A stretch of DNA of 64,000 bases from Caulobacter sp. GTDB taxonomy: Bacteria; Pseudomonadota; Alphaproteobacteria; Caulobacterales; Caulobacteraceae. The stretch covers positions 1-64,000 of the forward strand of contig JAGIBE010000111.1 of the NCBI GenBank assembly GCA_017744495.1. Direction: 5' to 3'. A model generated the notes under the pieces. It was not told the DNA's origin. It saw only the letters and a program-made list of their open reading frames with translations, and made no database searches. Within the stretch, counting starts at the first letter, position 1. The number at the start of each line of letters is the position of its first letter. Shown here piece by piece: positions 9,293-18,500 of the stretch. A program made the position numbers and the translations under genes.

Positions 9293-10084
9293 TTGGCCAC
9301 GCCGATCGACCCGATGCACCAGTTCATGATCCAGAAGATCGTGGAGCTGCCGTCCGTGACTGTCCCGGGCCTGGGCGCGATCGATCTGTCGATCACCAAC
9401 TCGATCGCCGCCATGCTGCTGTCGGCGTTCCTGATCATCACCTTCTACGCCTTCGCGGGCAAAGGCGCCGTGGTTCCCGGCCGCCTGCAGACCGTGGGCG
9501 AGATGCTCTATGGCATCGTCGACGGCCTCACGAGCTCGATCATCGGCCACGACGGCAAGAAGTACCTGCCGTTCGTCTTCAGCCTGTTCGCCTTCGTGCT
9601 GTTCGCCAACCTGCAGGGCATGCTGTTCGGCTGGACCGGCAACTTCCTGGGCTTCACCTCGACCTCGCAGCTGGCCGTGACCCTGACGCTGGGCATCATG
9701 GTCATCCTGACCGTGATCGCCGTCGGCTTCGCCAAGAACGGCCTGAAGTTCTTCAAGCTCTTCGCCCCGTCGGGCGTGCCGTGGCCCCTGCTGTTCCTGC
9801 TGGTGCCGATCGAGTTCATCTCGTTCCTGATCCGCCCGATCACCCTGGCGCTCCGTCTGTTCGGCAACATGCTGGGCGGCCACGTGGTGCTGAAGATCTT
9901 CGCGACCTTCGTGGCCATCCTGCTGGCCATGGCCCCGGCCTACTGGCTGGTGGGCATCCTGTCGCTGACCTCCGTCGTCGCCCTGACGGCCCTAGAGTTC
10001 ATGGTGGCCTTCCTTCAGGCCTTCGTGTTCGCGGTGCTCACCTGCGTCTATCTGAACGACGTCGTGCACCTCGACAGCCACTGA
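9293..10084 (+). CDS. atpB: ATP synthase F0 subunit a
   Basis: A 263-aa polytopic inner-membrane protein forming the proton half-channels of F0. It carries the hallmark LALRLFGNMLGGH segment with the essential Arg (residue 188 with the TTG start). A glutamine-containing final helix (FLQAFVFAVLTCVYL) is also present. The start is taken as TTG at 9293 because the reading then begins (M)ATPIDPMHQF, the expected N-terminus; an ATG at 9314 would shorten it by seven residues. It lies 4 bp after atpI and 51 bp before atpE. Confidence 0.96.
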   Translation: MATPIDPMHQFMIQKIVELPSVTVPGLGAIDLSITNSIAAMLLSAFLIITFYAFAGKGAVVPGRLQTVGEMLYGIVDGLTSSIIGHDGKKYLPFVFSLFAFVLFANLQGMLFGWTGNFLGFTSTSQLAVTLTLGIMVILTVIAVGFAKNGLKFFKLFAPSGVPWPLLFLLVPIEFISFLIRPITLALRLFGNMLGGHVVLKIFATFVAILLAMAPAYWLVGILSLTSVVALTALEFMVAFLQAFVFAVLTCVYLNDVVHLDSH

Positions 10085-10135
10085 TCACCCTTTAGTCTTC
10101 CAACCAACACAGCCTTCTCTACAGGAGTTTCAACT

Positions 10136-10363
10136 ATGGACGCTTCCGCCGCTAAGTTCATCGGCGCCGGCCTGGCCATGCTCGGCATGATCGGCGCGGG
10201 CATCGGCCTCGGCATCATGTTCGGCAACTACTTCCAAGGCGCCCTGCGCAACCCGACCGCGGCCGCTCAAGAGCGTCCGATGCTGTTCCTGGGCATGGCT
10301 CTGACCGAAGCCCTGGGCATCTTCGCCCTGGTCATCGCCTTCCTGATCCTGTTCTCGAAGTGA
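10136..10363 (+). CDS. atpE: ATP synthase F0 subunit c
   Basis: A 75-aa proteolipid hairpin of two membrane helices. The first has the glycine-rich packing motif (MIGAGIGLGIMFG). The polar loop is RNP (38-40). The second has the proton-carrying carboxylate Glu58 (ALTEALGIFALVIAF). It forms the c-ring rotor. A strong SD (ACAGGAG) sits 9 bp upstream. It is directly followed by a 17-bp perfect hairpin before the b' gene, which may boost or stabilise atpE relative to the downstream b genes, in line with the higher copy number of subunit c. Confidence 0.98.
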   Translation: MDASAAKFIGAGLAMLGMIGAGIGLGIMFGNYFQGALRNPTAAAQERPMLFLGMALTEALGIFALVIAFLILFSK

Positions 10364-10368
10364 TAACC

Positions 10369-10406
10369 CTGGGGCGCGGCGGTCCTGAAGGACCGCCGCG
10401 CCCCAG
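10369..10406 (+). terminator. strong intercistronic hairpin after atpE
   Basis: A perfect 17-bp stem with a TGAA tetraloop starts 5 bp after the atpE stop (left arm 10369-10385, loop 10386-10389, right arm 10390-10406; core GGGGCGCGGCGG). No U-tract follows, and the b' gene starts 60 bp later. It is therefore more likely an mRNA-stabilising or attenuating structure than a full terminator. Confidence 0.75.
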
Positions 10407-10465
10407 AACCGTTCTTCGAGCCTTCCCGTCCGGTGAAGGCTCCAAACTAAGAGGCTTCTTCGCCC

Positions 10466-11002
10466 ATGGCGACGGAACATCACGGCACGGTCGAGTCGAC
10501 CGAAGCCGCTCACGGGCAGGAAAGCGGCGGGCTTCCCCAGCTGCAGTTCCAGCACTGGGGCGGCCAGATCGTCTGGCTTGTGCTCATCTTCGCCGTTCTC
10601 TATGCGGTGCTGTCCAAGGCGCTCCTGCCTCGGGTCAGCGGCGCGATCGAGACCCGCGGGGCCAAGATCGCCGGCGACATCGCCGACGCCCGTCGTCTGA
10701 AGGACGAAGCCGAGGTGCAGGCGCGCGCGGCCGCCGCCGAGGTGGCCGAGGCTCGCGCCAAGGCCCAGAAGACCGCGGCGGACGCCAAGGCCAAGGCTTC
10801 GGCCGAAGCCGCCGAGCGTCAGGCGAAGGAAGAGGCCGCGCTGGCTGAGAAGCTGGCCGCCGCCGAAGGCCGCATCCAGGCCGCTCGCGACGAGGCCATG
10901 AGCCACGTCCGCGTAGTGGCTTCGGAAACGGCCGGCGCCATCGTCGAGAAGCTGACGGGCAAGGCGGCTTCGGCCGCCGAGCTCAAGGCCTCGCTGGCCT
11001 AA
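10466..11002 (+). CDS. atpF2: ATP synthase F0 subunit b' (second b-type subunit)
   Basis: A 178-aa peripheral-stalk subunit. An N-terminal hydrophilic lead of about 28 residues is followed by one membrane helix (IVWLVLIFAVLYAVLSKALLPRV) and a long Ala/Lys/Glu-rich helix that pairs with subunit b. Photosynthetic bacteria and alphaproteobacteria carry two different b-type genes in tandem, and the first is b'. The next gene (b) starts 12 bp downstream. Name usage varies (atpF', atpG, atpX). Confidence 0.93.
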   Translation: MATEHHGTVESTEAAHGQESGGLPQLQFQHWGGQIVWLVLIFAVLYAVLSKALLPRVSGAIETRGAKIAGDIADARRLKDEAEVQARAAAAEVAEARAKAQKTAADAKAKASAEAAERQAKEEAALAEKLAAAEGRIQAARDEAMSHVRVVASETAGAIVEKLTGKAASAAELKASLA

Positions 11003-11014
11003 GGAGAGACGACG

Positions 11015-11524
11015 ATGGAACACGAAGCCCTCTTCGATCTCGCCAATCCCGAGCTGTGGGTCCTGATCGGCCTGGCCCTGTTCATCGGCCTGCTGGTCGT
11101 GCTCAAGGTCTTGCCGGGCGCGCTCTTCAAGGCGCTGGACGCCCACGCCGAGAAGATCCAGGCGGAACTCGACGAAGCCCACCAATTGCGGGAAGAGGCC
11201 CAGGCCCTGCTCGCCGAGGTGAAGGCCCAGCGCGACGAAGCCGAACGCCAGGCGGCCGGCATGCTGGAAGCCGCCAAGGCCGACGCCGCGCTGATCGCGT
11301 CGGAAGCCAAGGCCAAGCTGGAAGAGCAGATCGCCCGCCGCGCCGAAATGGCCGAGCGCAAGATCGCCCAGGCCGAGGCCCAGGCCGCCGCCGACGTCAA
11401 GTCGGCCGCTGTCGACCTCGCCGCCCAGGCCGCCGAACAGGTCCTGGTCGCCCGCCTCGCGGCCGGCGCCTCGGACGGCCTCGTCGACACGGCGATCGGC
11501 CAGATCGGTTCGAAGCTGCAATAG
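11015..11524 (+). CDS. atpF: ATP synthase F0 subunit b
   Basis: A 169-aa peripheral-stalk subunit. It has a short N-terminus, one membrane helix ([19 protein letters not shown]), then a charged coiled-coil domain ending in a small delta-contacting tail. It is the last gene of the F0 operon, preceded by an SD (AAGGAGA) and followed within 30 bp by a good intrinsic terminator. Together with b' it forms the heterodimeric stator. Confidence 0.95.
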   Translation: MEHEALFDLANPELWVLIGLALFIGLLVVLKVLPGALFKALDAHAEKIQAELDEAHQLREEAQALLAEVKAQRDEAERQAAGMLEAAKADAALIASEAKAKLEEQIARRAEMAERKIAQAEAQAAADVKSAAVDLAAQAAEQVLVARLAAGASDGLVDTAIGQIGSKLQ

Positions 11525-11549
11525 CGGTTTCGGATACGGCGAAAGACAG

Positions 11550-11587
11550 AAGGGCGCGCTCCTCACGGGGCGCGCCCTTTTCTCTTC
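11550..11587 (+). terminator. intrinsic terminator of the atp F0 operon
   Basis: A GC-rich hairpin (AGGGCGCG ... CGCGCCCT) is followed by TTTTCTCTT, 26 bp after the atpF stop. This is a classic Rho-independent terminator. A family A element follows immediately. Confidence 0.85.
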
Positions 11588-11756
11588 GCCCTCTCCCAGG
11601 GGGAGAGGGAGGGACCTAAGCGAAGCTTGGGAGGGTGAGGGGGTAAAACGTCCGACGGCGTGCCGGCAGGGCGTCTGCGAGACATCGGCGAGGGTGTAAC
11701 CCCTCACCCTCCCACCGCTACGCGGCGGGCCCCGCCCTCTCCCTCTGGGAGAGGGT
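11588..11756. repeat. family A inverted-repeat element
   Basis: Left arm CCCTCTCCCAGGGGGAGAGG (near 11590) and right arm CCCTCTCCCTCTGGGAGAGG (near 11735) are inverted copies. Each is internally palindromic, with GGGAGGGTGAGGGG and CCCCTCACCCTCCC inner arms. It fills most of the gap between the convergent atpF and the downstream minus-strand gene, ending six bases before that gene's stop. Confidence 0.88.
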
Positions 11757-11762
11757 TTCAAG

Positions 11763-12206
11763 CTACGCCGGCTGTCGCTTCAGCCACCGTCGCTTCAGGT
11801 GTTTCCGCCCGCGCTTCAGCACCCGCCACTTGGCCTTGCGCAGGAACAGCTTCTCCGACCGCAGCAGCTGCTGCCAGGCCACCAGCATGATCTCCGGCTC
11901 GCGGCGCATCAGCCTCCGGATCGGGAAGATCAGCTTGGGGTGACGCCGCTGCCAGCGGAGGAAGCGGCGCTTGGCCTGGAACGAGTTGCGCAGCACGATC
12001 ATCAGGCCGACGACCAGCAGCGGCAGGCCCAGGTGTCCCGGCAGGGGCGTCAGAATCACCCCGGCCAGCAGGACGAGCACGCCGAAGGCCAGCGCCGCCC
12101 AGCGGGCGACGCGGCCCGCGGTTTCACGCAGGACCAGGGCCAGACGGCGGCGACGGCGGTAGAGCCTCGAAGGCAGTCTGGCGAGCGTCTCGGCCGGCGA
12201 GTTCAC
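11763..12206 (-). CDS. small membrane protein, tandem paralogue 2
   Basis: A 147-aa protein. It has a basic N-terminus, two closely spaced membrane segments (ALAFGVLVLLAGVILTPLPG and LGLPLLVVGLMIVLRNS) and a very basic C-terminal tail (Arg/Lys-rich, WRRHPKLIFPIRRLMRREPE). It is clearly homologous to the upstream neighbour (LPGxLGxPLxVxGLMxVLRNSF, RRHPKLxFPxRRLxRREPE, AWQQxLR). Its start overlaps the neighbour's stop (ATGA at 12203-12206). Topology recalls the PGPGW membrane family, but I cannot assign it. Function unknown. Confidence 0.75.
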   Translation of the reverse strand: MNSPAETLARLPSRLYRRRRRLALVLRETAGRVARWAALAFGVLVLLAGVILTPLPGHLGLPLLVVGLMIVLRNSFQAKRRFLRWQRRHPKLIFPIRRLMRREPEIMLVAWQQLLRSEKLFLRKAKWRVLKRGRKHLKRRWLKRQPA

Positions 12207-12607
12207 GGCCGCTTCTTGAAGAGGGACTTGCGCCAGCGCTTGGCCACGCGCCAGCGGCGCGGAAGGACCAGGCGCTCCATGCGCAGGACCTGCTGCCAGG
12301 CCACCGGGAACACCTCCGGCTCGCGGCGCAGCAGGCGGCGCAGCGGGAACAGCAGCTTGGGATGGGCGTGCTGGAAGCGGACGAACTGCTTGCGGGCCCG
12401 GAACGAGTTGCGCAGCACCAGCATCAGGCCGGCCACGGTCAGCGGCACGCCCAACGGACCGGGCAGCGGCGCGATCAGGAAGCCCGCCACGATCAGGATC
12501 AGGCCCAGGGTCACCAGAACGACGCGCGAAATCCGCCCGAGGAGCTCGCGGGCGAGTTCATCGGCGACGGAGAAGCGCACGGGCGGCATGGCGAGGGCGA
12601 GGTTCAT
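12203..12607 (-). CDS. small membrane protein, tandem paralogue 1
   Basis: A 134-aa protein with two membrane segments around LPGPLGVPLTVAGLMLVLRN and a strongly basic C-terminus (WRVAKRWRKSLFKKRP). It is paralogous to the next gene, with which it is translationally coupled, implying a tandem duplication kept as a pair and perhaps forming a heteromer. The basic cytosolic tails could bind membrane lipids or nucleic acid; this is inference. No named family is recognised with certainty. It lies downstream of gcvPB but behind a terminator, so it is probably its own unit. Confidence 0.75.
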   Translation of the reverse strand: MNLALAMPPVRFSVADELARELLGRISRVVLVTLGLILIVAGFLIAPLPGPLGVPLTVAGLMLVLRNSFRARKQFVRFQHAHPKLLFPLRRLLRREPEVFPVAWQQVLRMERLVLPRRWRVAKRWRKSLFKKRP

Positions 12608-12684
12608 AGCGAGGGCAAACGGTTCCGTGGTCCGTTCGATCCCGGCGAAGACCGGCCACCTCGGCTCACAGAACCCGATATGAG

Positions 12685-12716
12685 AACGGGGCGCCCTTCC
12701 GTAAAGGCGCCCCGTT
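12685..12716 (-). terminator. terminator after gcvPB
   Basis: A perfect 11-bp stem (AACGGGGCGCC at 12685-12695 with GGCGCCCCGTT at 12706-12716) has a 10-nt loop. It lies about 24 bp beyond the gcvPB stop on the minus strand and is followed there by a short T-containing stretch. It probably ends the glycine-cleavage operon. Confidence 0.7.
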
Positions 12717-12739
12717 GTCGCTTTGCCCGACTGTGTCGT

Positions 12740-14314
12740 CTATTCCGCAGCCAGTGGCGCGGGGGCCACAGGTTTCCACCTCAGACGTGGTTTACGCGCC
12801 GCCTGGGTCTCGTCCAGGCGCTTGAGCGGCGCGTGGTAAGGCGCGCCCTTGAAGCGCTCGACGTCGCCACCTTTCGCCGCGCCCGCCAGAGCCCGCAGGG
12901 CGGTGACGAAGCGGTCCAGCTCCTGCTTGGACTCGGTCTCGGTCGGCTCGATCAGCATCGCCCCGTGGACCACCAGCGGGAAGTACATGGTCATCGGGTG
13001 GAAGCCCTCGTCGATCATCGCCTTGGCGAAGTCTAGCGTGGTCACGCCGGTGCCTTCCAGCCAGGCGTCGTCGAACAGGGCCTCGTGCATGCACGGGCCG
13101 TTCGGGAAAGCCGGGCTCATCAGGTCCGACAGGCGGGCCTTGATGTAGTTGGCGTTGAGGACGGCGTCCTCGGCCACCTGCTTGAGGCCGTCGGCGCCGT
13201 GGCTGAGCATGTAGGCGTAGGCCCGCACGAACATGCCCATCTGGCCGTGGAAGGCGCTCATCCGGCCGAAGGCCTGGGCGGCCGGGCCCTTGGCTTCTTC
13301 CACCAGCTTGAAGGTGTGTTCGTGGCTGACCACCCAGGGGGTTGGGGCGAACGGGGCCAGGGCCGCCGACAGCACCACCGGACCCGCGCCCGGACCACCG
13401 CCGCCGTGCGGCGTCGAGAAGGTCTTGTGCAGGTTGATGTGCATGGCGTCGACGCCGAGGTCGCCCGGGCGCACCCGGCCGACGATGGCGTTGAAGTTGG
13501 CGCCGTCGCAGTAGAAGTACGCGCCCGCCGCGTGGGTCAGGCGGGCGATCTCGACCACGTCGCGCTCGAACAGGCCGCAGGTGTTGGGGTTGGTGACCAT
13601 AATGGCGGCCACGTGGTCGCCGAGCTTGGCCTCCAGGTCGGCCAGGTCCACGCGGCCGTCGTCGGTCTGGGCGATCTCGACGACCGTATAGCCGCAGAAG
13701 GCCGCCGTGGCTGGGTTGGTGCCGTGGGCGCTGGTGGGAGCCAGCACGGTCTTGCGGTGGCCGTTGCCGGCCGCCTCGTGGGCGGCGCGGATGGCCAGCA
13801 GGCCGCAGAGCTCGCCGTGGGCGCCGGCCTTGGGCGAGAGGGCCACGGCCGGCATGCCGGTCAGGGTCTTCAGCCAGTGGGCTAGGCGGTCCATCAGCTC
13901 GATCGCGCCCTGCACCGTCGACTGCGGCTGCAGCGGGTGGATGTCGGAGAAGCCCGGCAGGCGCGCCATCTTCTCGTTCAGGCGCGGGTTGTGCTTCATC
14001 GTGCACGACCCCAGCGGATAGAGCGCCAGGTCGATGGCGTGGTTCTTCTGCGACAGGCGCACGTAGTGGCGCACCGCTTCCGGCTCGGACAGGCCCGGCA
14101 GGCCGATCGCCGAAGTGCGGACGAGATCGCCGAGGTCATCGGCGGCCGGAGCCTCCGGCAGGTCTACGCCGGTCTTGTCCCAGGCGTTCAGTTCGAAGAT
14201 CAGCGCCTCGTCCTGCAGCAGGCCGCGAGCCCCGGTCAGGGTCGGGTGGACGTAGTCGTTGGCGTCGCCAGCGGCTTCAGGACGGGTGGGCCGTCCAACA
14301 TTGTTCATGCTCAT
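12740..14314 (-). CDS. gcvPB: glycine dehydrogenase (decarboxylating) subunit 2, P-protein
   Basis: A 524-aa C-terminal half of the split P-protein of the glycine cleavage system. It holds the PLP-binding lysine in the [14 protein letters not shown] block (Lys297). Other P-protein blocks are [27 protein letters not shown] and CDGANFNAI. With GcvPA it decarboxylates glycine and passes the aminomethyl group to lipoyl-GcvH. Its start overlaps the gcvPA stop (ATGA at 14311-14314). Size and motifs are normal for the two-subunit form. Confidence 0.97.
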   Translation of the reverse strand: MSMNNVGRPTRPEAAGDANDYVHPTLTGARGLLQDEALIFELNAWDKTGVDLPEAPAADDLGDLVRTSAIGLPGLSEPEAVRHYVRLSQKNHAIDLALYPLGSCTMKHNPRLNEKMARLPGFSDIHPLQPQSTVQGAIELMDRLAHWLKTLTGMPAVALSPKAGAHGELCGLLAIRAAHEAAGNGHRKTVLAPTSAHGTNPATAAFCGYTVVEIAQTDDGRVDLADLEAKLGDHVAAIMVTNPNTCGLFERDVVEIARLTHAAGAYFYCDGANFNAIVGRVRPGDLGVDAMHINLHKTFSTPHGGGGPGAGPVVLSAALAPFAPTPWVVSHEHTFKLVEEAKGPAAQAFGRMSAFHGQMGMFVRAYAYMLSHGADGLKQVAEDAVLNANYIKARLSDLMSPAFPNGPCMHEALFDDAWLEGTGVTTLDFAKAMIDEGFHPMTMYFPLVVHGAMLIEPTETESKQELDRFVTALRALAGAAKGGDVERFKGAPYHAPLKRLDETQAARKPRLRWKPVAPAPLAAE

Positions 14315-15657
14315 TGGGCCAGCACCTTGGTCAGGGCCTTGGAGAAGAGGGCGATGTCGGTGTCAGGCGTGGTCTCGGTGACCGCGACCAGCAGCACGTC
14401 GTCCAGGCCGGCGGCCGGGTCGAGGCGCGAGAACGGCACGCCGGCGATGACGCCGTTGGCGGCGAGGGTCTCGACCAGCTCGGCGGCGTCGCCCGGGACC
14501 TTGATCGCGAACTCGTTGAAGAAGCGCGGGGTCAGCACCTGCACGCCCGGCACGGCGGCCAGGGCGTCGCGCAGCTTCACGGCCTTCTGGTGGTTGACCA
14601 GGGCCAGTTGGCGTAGGCCCTTCTCGCCCAGCAGGCTCATGTGGATGCTGAACGCCAGGGCGCACAGGCCGCTGTTGGTGCAGATGTTCGAGGTCGCCTT
14701 ATCCCGGCGGATGTGCTGCTCGCGGGTCGACAGGGTCAGGACGAAGCCGCGGCGGCCCTCGGCGTCCACGGTCTCGCCGCAGAGGCGGCCGGGCGCCTGG
14801 CGGACGTACTTTTCCTTGCAGGCGAAGAGGCCGACATAGGGACCGCCGAAGTTCAGGCCGTTGCCGATCGACTGGCCCTCGGCCACGACGATGTCGGCGC
14901 CCATCTCGCCGGGCGACTTCAGCAGGCCGTACGACACGGCTTCCGTGGTGACCACGATCAGCAGGGCGCCGGCGGCCTGGGCCGCCGCGGCGATCTTGCT
15001 GACGTCGGTAGCGGTGCCGAAGACGTTCGGGGTCTGGACGACCACGCAGGCGGTGTCGGCGTCGATGGCGGCGATCACCGCGTCCTCGGCGTCGATGGCG
15101 GCCGTCAGGCGATCGGTGGCGACGCCAGCGGCGTGGGCCAGGGTCTCGACGGTGCCGACATACTGCGGGTGCACGCCGCCCGACAGCACCGCCTTGTTCC
15201 GGCGGGTGACGCGGGTCGCCATCATCACCGCCTCGGCGGCGGCGGTGGAGCCGTCATAGAGCGAGGCGTTGGCCACTTCCATGCCGGTCAGGGCCGCGAC
15301 CTGAGTCTGAAACTCGAACAGGACCTGCAGGGTGCCCTGGGCGATTTCCGGCTGGTAGGGCGTGTAGCTGGTCAGGAATTCCGACCGCTGGATGATGTGG
15401 TCGACCGTGGCCGGCACATGGTGGCGATAGGCCCCCGCCCCCACGAAGAACGGACCTTCCGAGGCCGCGCGGTTGCGGCGCGACAGGCCCAGCATCTCAC
15501 GCTCGACCTCCAGCTCACCGGCGTGGAACGGCAGATCGACCGGCTGAGCGCGGCGGGCGACGGCGGGGACGTCGACGAACAGATCGTCGATCGACTCCGC
15601 GCCGATGACGCCGAGCATGTCGGCGCGATCTTCGGGTGTGAGGGGGAGGTAGCGCAT
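14311..15657 (-). CDS. gcvPA: glycine dehydrogenase (decarboxylating) subunit 1, P-protein
   Basis: A 448-aa N-terminal half of the split P-protein. It begins [15 protein letters not shown] and carries [31 protein letters not shown] and [20 protein letters not shown] blocks (here [16 protein letters not shown]). It pairs with GcvPB to form the PLP enzyme. It lies third in gcvT-gcvH-gcvPA-gcvPB, 60 bp after gcvH, and is coupled to gcvPB by a 4-bp overlap. Confidence 0.97.
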   Translation of the reverse strand: MRYLPLTPEDRADMLGVIGAESIDDLFVDVPAVARRAQPVDLPFHAGELEVEREMLGLSRRNRAASEGPFFVGAGAYRHHVPATVDHIIQRSEFLTSYTPYQPEIAQGTLQVLFEFQTQVAALTGMEVANASLYDGSTAAAEAVMMATRVTRRNKAVLSGGVHPQYVGTVETLAHAAGVATDRLTAAIDAEDAVIAAIDADTACVVVQTPNVFGTATDVSKIAAAAQAAGALLIVVTTEAVSYGLLKSPGEMGADIVVAEGQSIGNGLNFGGPYVGLFACKEKYVRQAPGRLCGETVDAEGRRGFVLTLSTREQHIRRDKATSNICTNSGLCALAFSIHMSLLGEKGLRQLALVNHQKAVKLRDALAAVPGVQVLTPRFFNEFAIKVPGDAAELVETLAANGVIAGVPFSRLDPAAGLDDVLLVAVTETTPDTDIALFSKALTKVLAQ

Positions 15658-15717
15658 GGGCGGTCCTGATACGGGACGTCCCGGACCGCGAACGATCCGG
15701 GACGGAAAAGAAGAAGG

Positions 15718-16083
15718 TTAGAGGGTGCCGAGGAACGCTTCGTACGCGTCGCGGTCCATCAGGGCGTTCAGCTCGGCCGGATTGTTGAGCTTGACCTTGG
15801 CGAACCAGCCGCCGGCTTCAGGCGCGGCGTTGACGGTCTCGGGGCTGTCGCCCAGCGTCTCGTTGGCCTCGACCACCTCGCCCGACACCGGGGCGTAGAC
15901 GTCGGAGGCGGCCTTGACGCTCTCGACCACCGCCAGGGCTTCGCCCTGCTTCACGGTCTTGCCGACTTCCGGCACCTCGACGAACACCACATCGCCCAGT
16001 TGCTCGGCGGCGTAGGCGGTGATGCCGACCGTGGCGACGTCGCCGGCGACTTCGACCCACTCGTGGTCCTTGGTGAACTTCAT
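15718..16083 (-). CDS. gcvH: glycine cleavage system H protein
   Basis: A 121-aa lipoyl carrier protein. The lipoylation lysine is Lys57 in [14 protein letters not shown]. The N-terminus KFTKDHEWV and the end block [20 protein letters not shown] are typical. It shuttles the aminomethyl group among the P, T and L proteins. It lies 21 bp after gcvT on the same transcript. Confidence 0.98.
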   Translation of the reverse strand: MKFTKDHEWVEVAGDVATVGITAYAAEQLGDVVFVEVPEVGKTVKQGEALAVVESVKAASDVYAPVSGEVVEANETLGDSPETVNAAPEAGGWFAKVKLNNPAELNALMDRDAYEAFLGTL

Positions 16084-16104
16084 GATCTTGGCCCTTGGTT
16101 GGAT

Positions 16105-17217
16105 CTAGAGTTTGCGCACGTAGCGGGTGGGGACGAACGGCGAGGTGACGACCTCGGCTTTCTGCGGCTTGCCGCGGACAATGACTTTCAGCTCCGAGCC
16201 GACCACGTTGTATTGCGGCGGCACGAAGCCGATCGCGATGGCGCCGCCGAAGCTGGGGCCGAAGCCGCCACTGGTGACCTTGCCGATGACGGCGCCGTCG
16301 GCGTCGGCGATCTCGGCGCCTTCACGGGCCGGGGCGCCTTCCAGCACCTTCAGATTGACGCGGACGCGCTTGAGGTCTCCGGCCAGCTCCTTGCCGATGC
16401 GGTCGGCGCCCAGATAGTCGCCGGCCTCGCGGCGGCTCTTGCCGACGGCGAACGGCATGCCGGCCTCGATCGGCGAGACCGTCTCGTCCATGTCGTGGCC
16501 GTACAGCGGCAGGCCGGCCTCCAGGCGCAGGCTGTCGCGGGCGCCCAGGCCGATGGCCTTGACCCGCTCGTCTTCCAGCAGGGTGTTCCAGATGCGCGCA
16601 GCCTCCGTGGACGGCACGGAAATCTCATAGCCGTCCTCGCCGGTATAGCCCGAGCGCGAGATGAGGACGTCGGTCCCGAAGGCGGTCACGGCGGCGCTGT
16701 CCATGAACACCATGTTCGCCGCTTCGGGGATGTGCGCGGCCAACACGGGGGCGGCCTCGGGGCCCTGCAGGGCCAGCAGGGCGCGGTCTTCCAGGCGCTC
16801 GACGGTCGCTTCGCCCGCCAGGGCCTCGGCGATGATCTTGTAGTCGTTGTCCTTGCAGGCGCCGTTGACGACGATGAACAGCCCGTCGTCGTCGGGACGG
16901 GCGGTCATCAGGTCGTCGATCACCCCGCCCTCGGCGTTCAGCAGCACGGCGTAGCGCTGCTTGCCGGGCTTGAGCCCTTGATAGTCGGCCGAGACCAGCT
17001 TCTCGAAGCTCTTGGCCGGATTGTCGCCGCGCAGGCGCGCCTGGCCCATATGCGAGACGTCGAACAGGCCCGCGTGCTCGCGGGTCCACAGGTGCTCCTT
17101 CAACACCCCGTCCTTGTACTGGACCGGCATGTGGTAGCCCGCGAACGGGACCATGCGGGCGCCGGCCGCGACGTGCGCGTCGTACAGCGGGGTCTTCTTG
17201 AGGTCTTGCTCGGACAC
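16105..17217 (-). CDS. gcvT: aminomethyltransferase (glycine cleavage T protein)
   Basis: A 370-aa T protein that releases ammonia and forms methylene-tetrahydrofolate from aminomethyl-lipoyl-GcvH. Blocks include KKTPLYDAHVAAGARMVPFAG, GLFDVSHMGQ, SRSGYTGEDGYEI and GLGARDSLRLEAGLPLYGHD. The start is a GTG at 17217 (VSEQDLKKTPL). The open frame continues upstream through the riboswitch, but that part is non-coding by position and family length. It is the first gene of the gcv operon, directly downstream of a tandem glycine riboswitch. Confidence 0.97.
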   Translation of the reverse strand: MSEQDLKKTPLYDAHVAAGARMVPFAGYHMPVQYKDGVLKEHLWTREHAGLFDVSHMGQARLRGDNPAKSFEKLVSADYQGLKPGKQRYAVLLNAEGGVIDDLMTARPDDDGLFIVVNGACKDNDYKIIAEALAGEATVERLEDRALLALQGPEAAPVLAAHIPEAANMVFMDSAAVTAFGTDVLISRSGYTGEDGYEISVPSTEAARIWNTLLEDERVKAIGLGARDSLRLEAGLPLYGHDMDETVSPIEAGMPFAVGKSRREAGDYLGADRIGKELAGDLKRVRVNLKVLEGAPAREGAEIADADGAVIGKVTSGGFGPSFGGAIAIGFVPPQYNVVGSELKVIVRGKPQKAEVVTSPFVPTRYVRKL

Positions 17218-17264
17218 GCTTTGGGCTCCAATCGGGGTCGGCGACGCCGCCCGGCTTTCGCCAG

Positions 17265-17458
17265 GTGGTCTCGCCCCCGCTGTCCCTTTGACCTGAGAGA
17301 TTCCGGCCTTCCGCGAAGAGGGCCTTGCTCCTTCGGCGGGCAGCCGTTCCCGACTGCCTCTTTCCAGCGTTCCTAAACCCGCGCGGTCCTTTTGCCTGAG
17401 CGTTTCCGGGGCGGTTGCGCCTTCGGCCTCGGGACCAGAATCCCGATGTCTCCCGCGG
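17265..17458 (-). promoter_or_regulatory. tandem glycine riboswitch upstream of gcvT
   Basis: On the minus strand the leader holds two glycine-aptamer cores in tandem. The first is CGCTCAGGCAAAAGGACCG (about 17383-17401), the second AATCTCTCAGGTCAAAGGGA (about 17282-17301). They are joined by a short linker and flanked by GC-rich P1 stems (GGGAGAC near 17450). This arrangement is the classic cooperative glycine riboswitch, which turns on gcv expression when glycine is abundant. It fills the 311-bp interval between ispH and gcvT. I cannot tell from sequence whether control is at transcription or translation. Confidence 0.93.
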
Positions 17459-17469
17459 GGGTCGAGGCG

Positions 17470-17498
17470 TGTTTGGGCGACGGTGCGGGCGGAGTCAA
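17470..17498 (-). promoter_or_regulatory. possible promoter of the gcv operon
   Basis: On the minus strand a TTGACT hexamer (plus-strand 17493-17498) precedes the first aptamer by about 40 bp. The matching -10 region is weak (CAAACA near 17470-17475). It is placed correctly for the riboswitch leader. Confidence 0.35.
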
Positions 17499-17528
17499 CG
17501 GGGAAGGCGTCGGCCCGCCGACGAAGCC

Positions 17529-18500
17529 CTACGCCGTCAGCAGCCGAGGCAGTTTGAAGGTCACCGTCTCGCGGGCTTCGACCAGTTCGGCGACGGTCAC
17601 GTCGTAGCGCGAGGTGAGGGCGTCGATGACCCCCTGGACCAGGTCTTCCGGGGCCGAGGCGCCGGCGGTGAGCCCCACCGTCTTCACGCCCTCGAACCAC
17701 GACCAGTCGATGCCGCGGGCGTCGTCGATCAGCCGGGCGTCCCGGGCCCCGGCTCGTTTGCCGACCTCCATCAGCCGCACCGAGTTGGAGGAGTTCCTCG
17801 AGCCGACCACCAGGATCAAGTCCGACGCCTCGGCCAACAACTTCACCGCCTCCTGGCGGTTGGTGGTCGCGTAGCAGATGTCTTCCTTGTGCGGGGCGGC
17901 TATGCCGGGGAAACGCTCTTTGAGCAGCGCGACCATTTCGGCCGTATCATCGACCGACAGGGTGGTCTGGGTCAGGAAGGCCACGTTGGCCGGATCCTTA
18001 GGGACCCAGGCGCGGGCGTCCTCGATATGCTCGATCAGGGTGACGGTCCCCTCGGGCAGCTGGCCCATGGTGCCCACCACCTCGGGGTGACCGGCGTGGC
18101 CGATCAGTACGATTTCCCGCCCGGCGTCATAGTGCTTCTGGGCTTCGACGTGGACCTTGGAGACCAGCGGGCAGGTGGCGTCCAGATAGACCATCTCGCG
18201 CGCCTTGGCCGCCGCCGGCACGGCTTTGGGCACGCCGTGGGCCGAGAACACCACCGGACGGTCGTCCGGCGCCTCGTCCAGCTCCTCGATGAACACCGCG
18301 CCCAGGGCCTTGAGCCGGTCGACCACGTGACGGTTGTGGACGATCTCGTGACGCACATAGACCGGCGCGCCGAACTTCTCGATCGTGCGCTCGACGATCT
18401 GGATCGCCCGGTCGACGCCCGCGCAGAAACCGCGCGGACTGGCCAGGACCACGCGGAGTTCGCGGCGGCCGGAACTGGAGATGGGCGAATGGGCGTTCAT
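17529..18500 (-). CDS. ispH: 4-hydroxy-3-methylbut-2-enyl diphosphate reductase
   Basis: A 323-aa [4Fe-4S] enzyme of the last step of the MEP isoprenoid pathway, yielding IPP and DMAPP. The three cluster cysteines are in [11 protein letters not shown] (Cys26), [11 protein letters not shown] and [11 protein letters not shown]. Substrate-binding blocks [24 protein letters not shown] and [10 protein letters not shown] are intact. Length is normal. It lies upstream of the glycine riboswitch as its own unit and is divergent from a secreted-protein gene at 18683. Confidence 0.97.
   Translation of the reverse strand: MNAHSPISSSGRRELRVVLASPRGFCAGVDRAIQIVERTIEKFGAPVYVRHEIVHNRHVVDRLKALGAVFIEELDEAPDDRPVVFSAHGVPKAVPAAAKAREMVYLDATCPLVSKVHVEAQKHYDAGREIVLIGHAGHPEVVGTMGQLPEGTVTLIEHIEDARAWVPKDPANVAFLTQTTLSVDDTAEMVALLKERFPGIAAPHKEDICYATTNRQEAVKLLAEASDLILVVGSRNSSNSVRLMEVGKRAGARDARLIDDARGIDWSWFEGVKTVGLTAGASAPEDLVQGVIDALTSRYDVTVAELVEARETVTFKLPRLLTA

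Noticed and set aside
10369..10406. Full intrinsic terminator inside the atp operon
   Set aside because: The stem is strong but no U-tract follows, and the b' and b genes downstream need transcription. It is kept as an intercistronic hairpin.
17218..17700. N-terminal extension of gcvT
   Set aside because: The frame stays open through the glycine riboswitch and into ispH antisense, but family length and the VSEQDLKKTPL start put the gene start at 17217.
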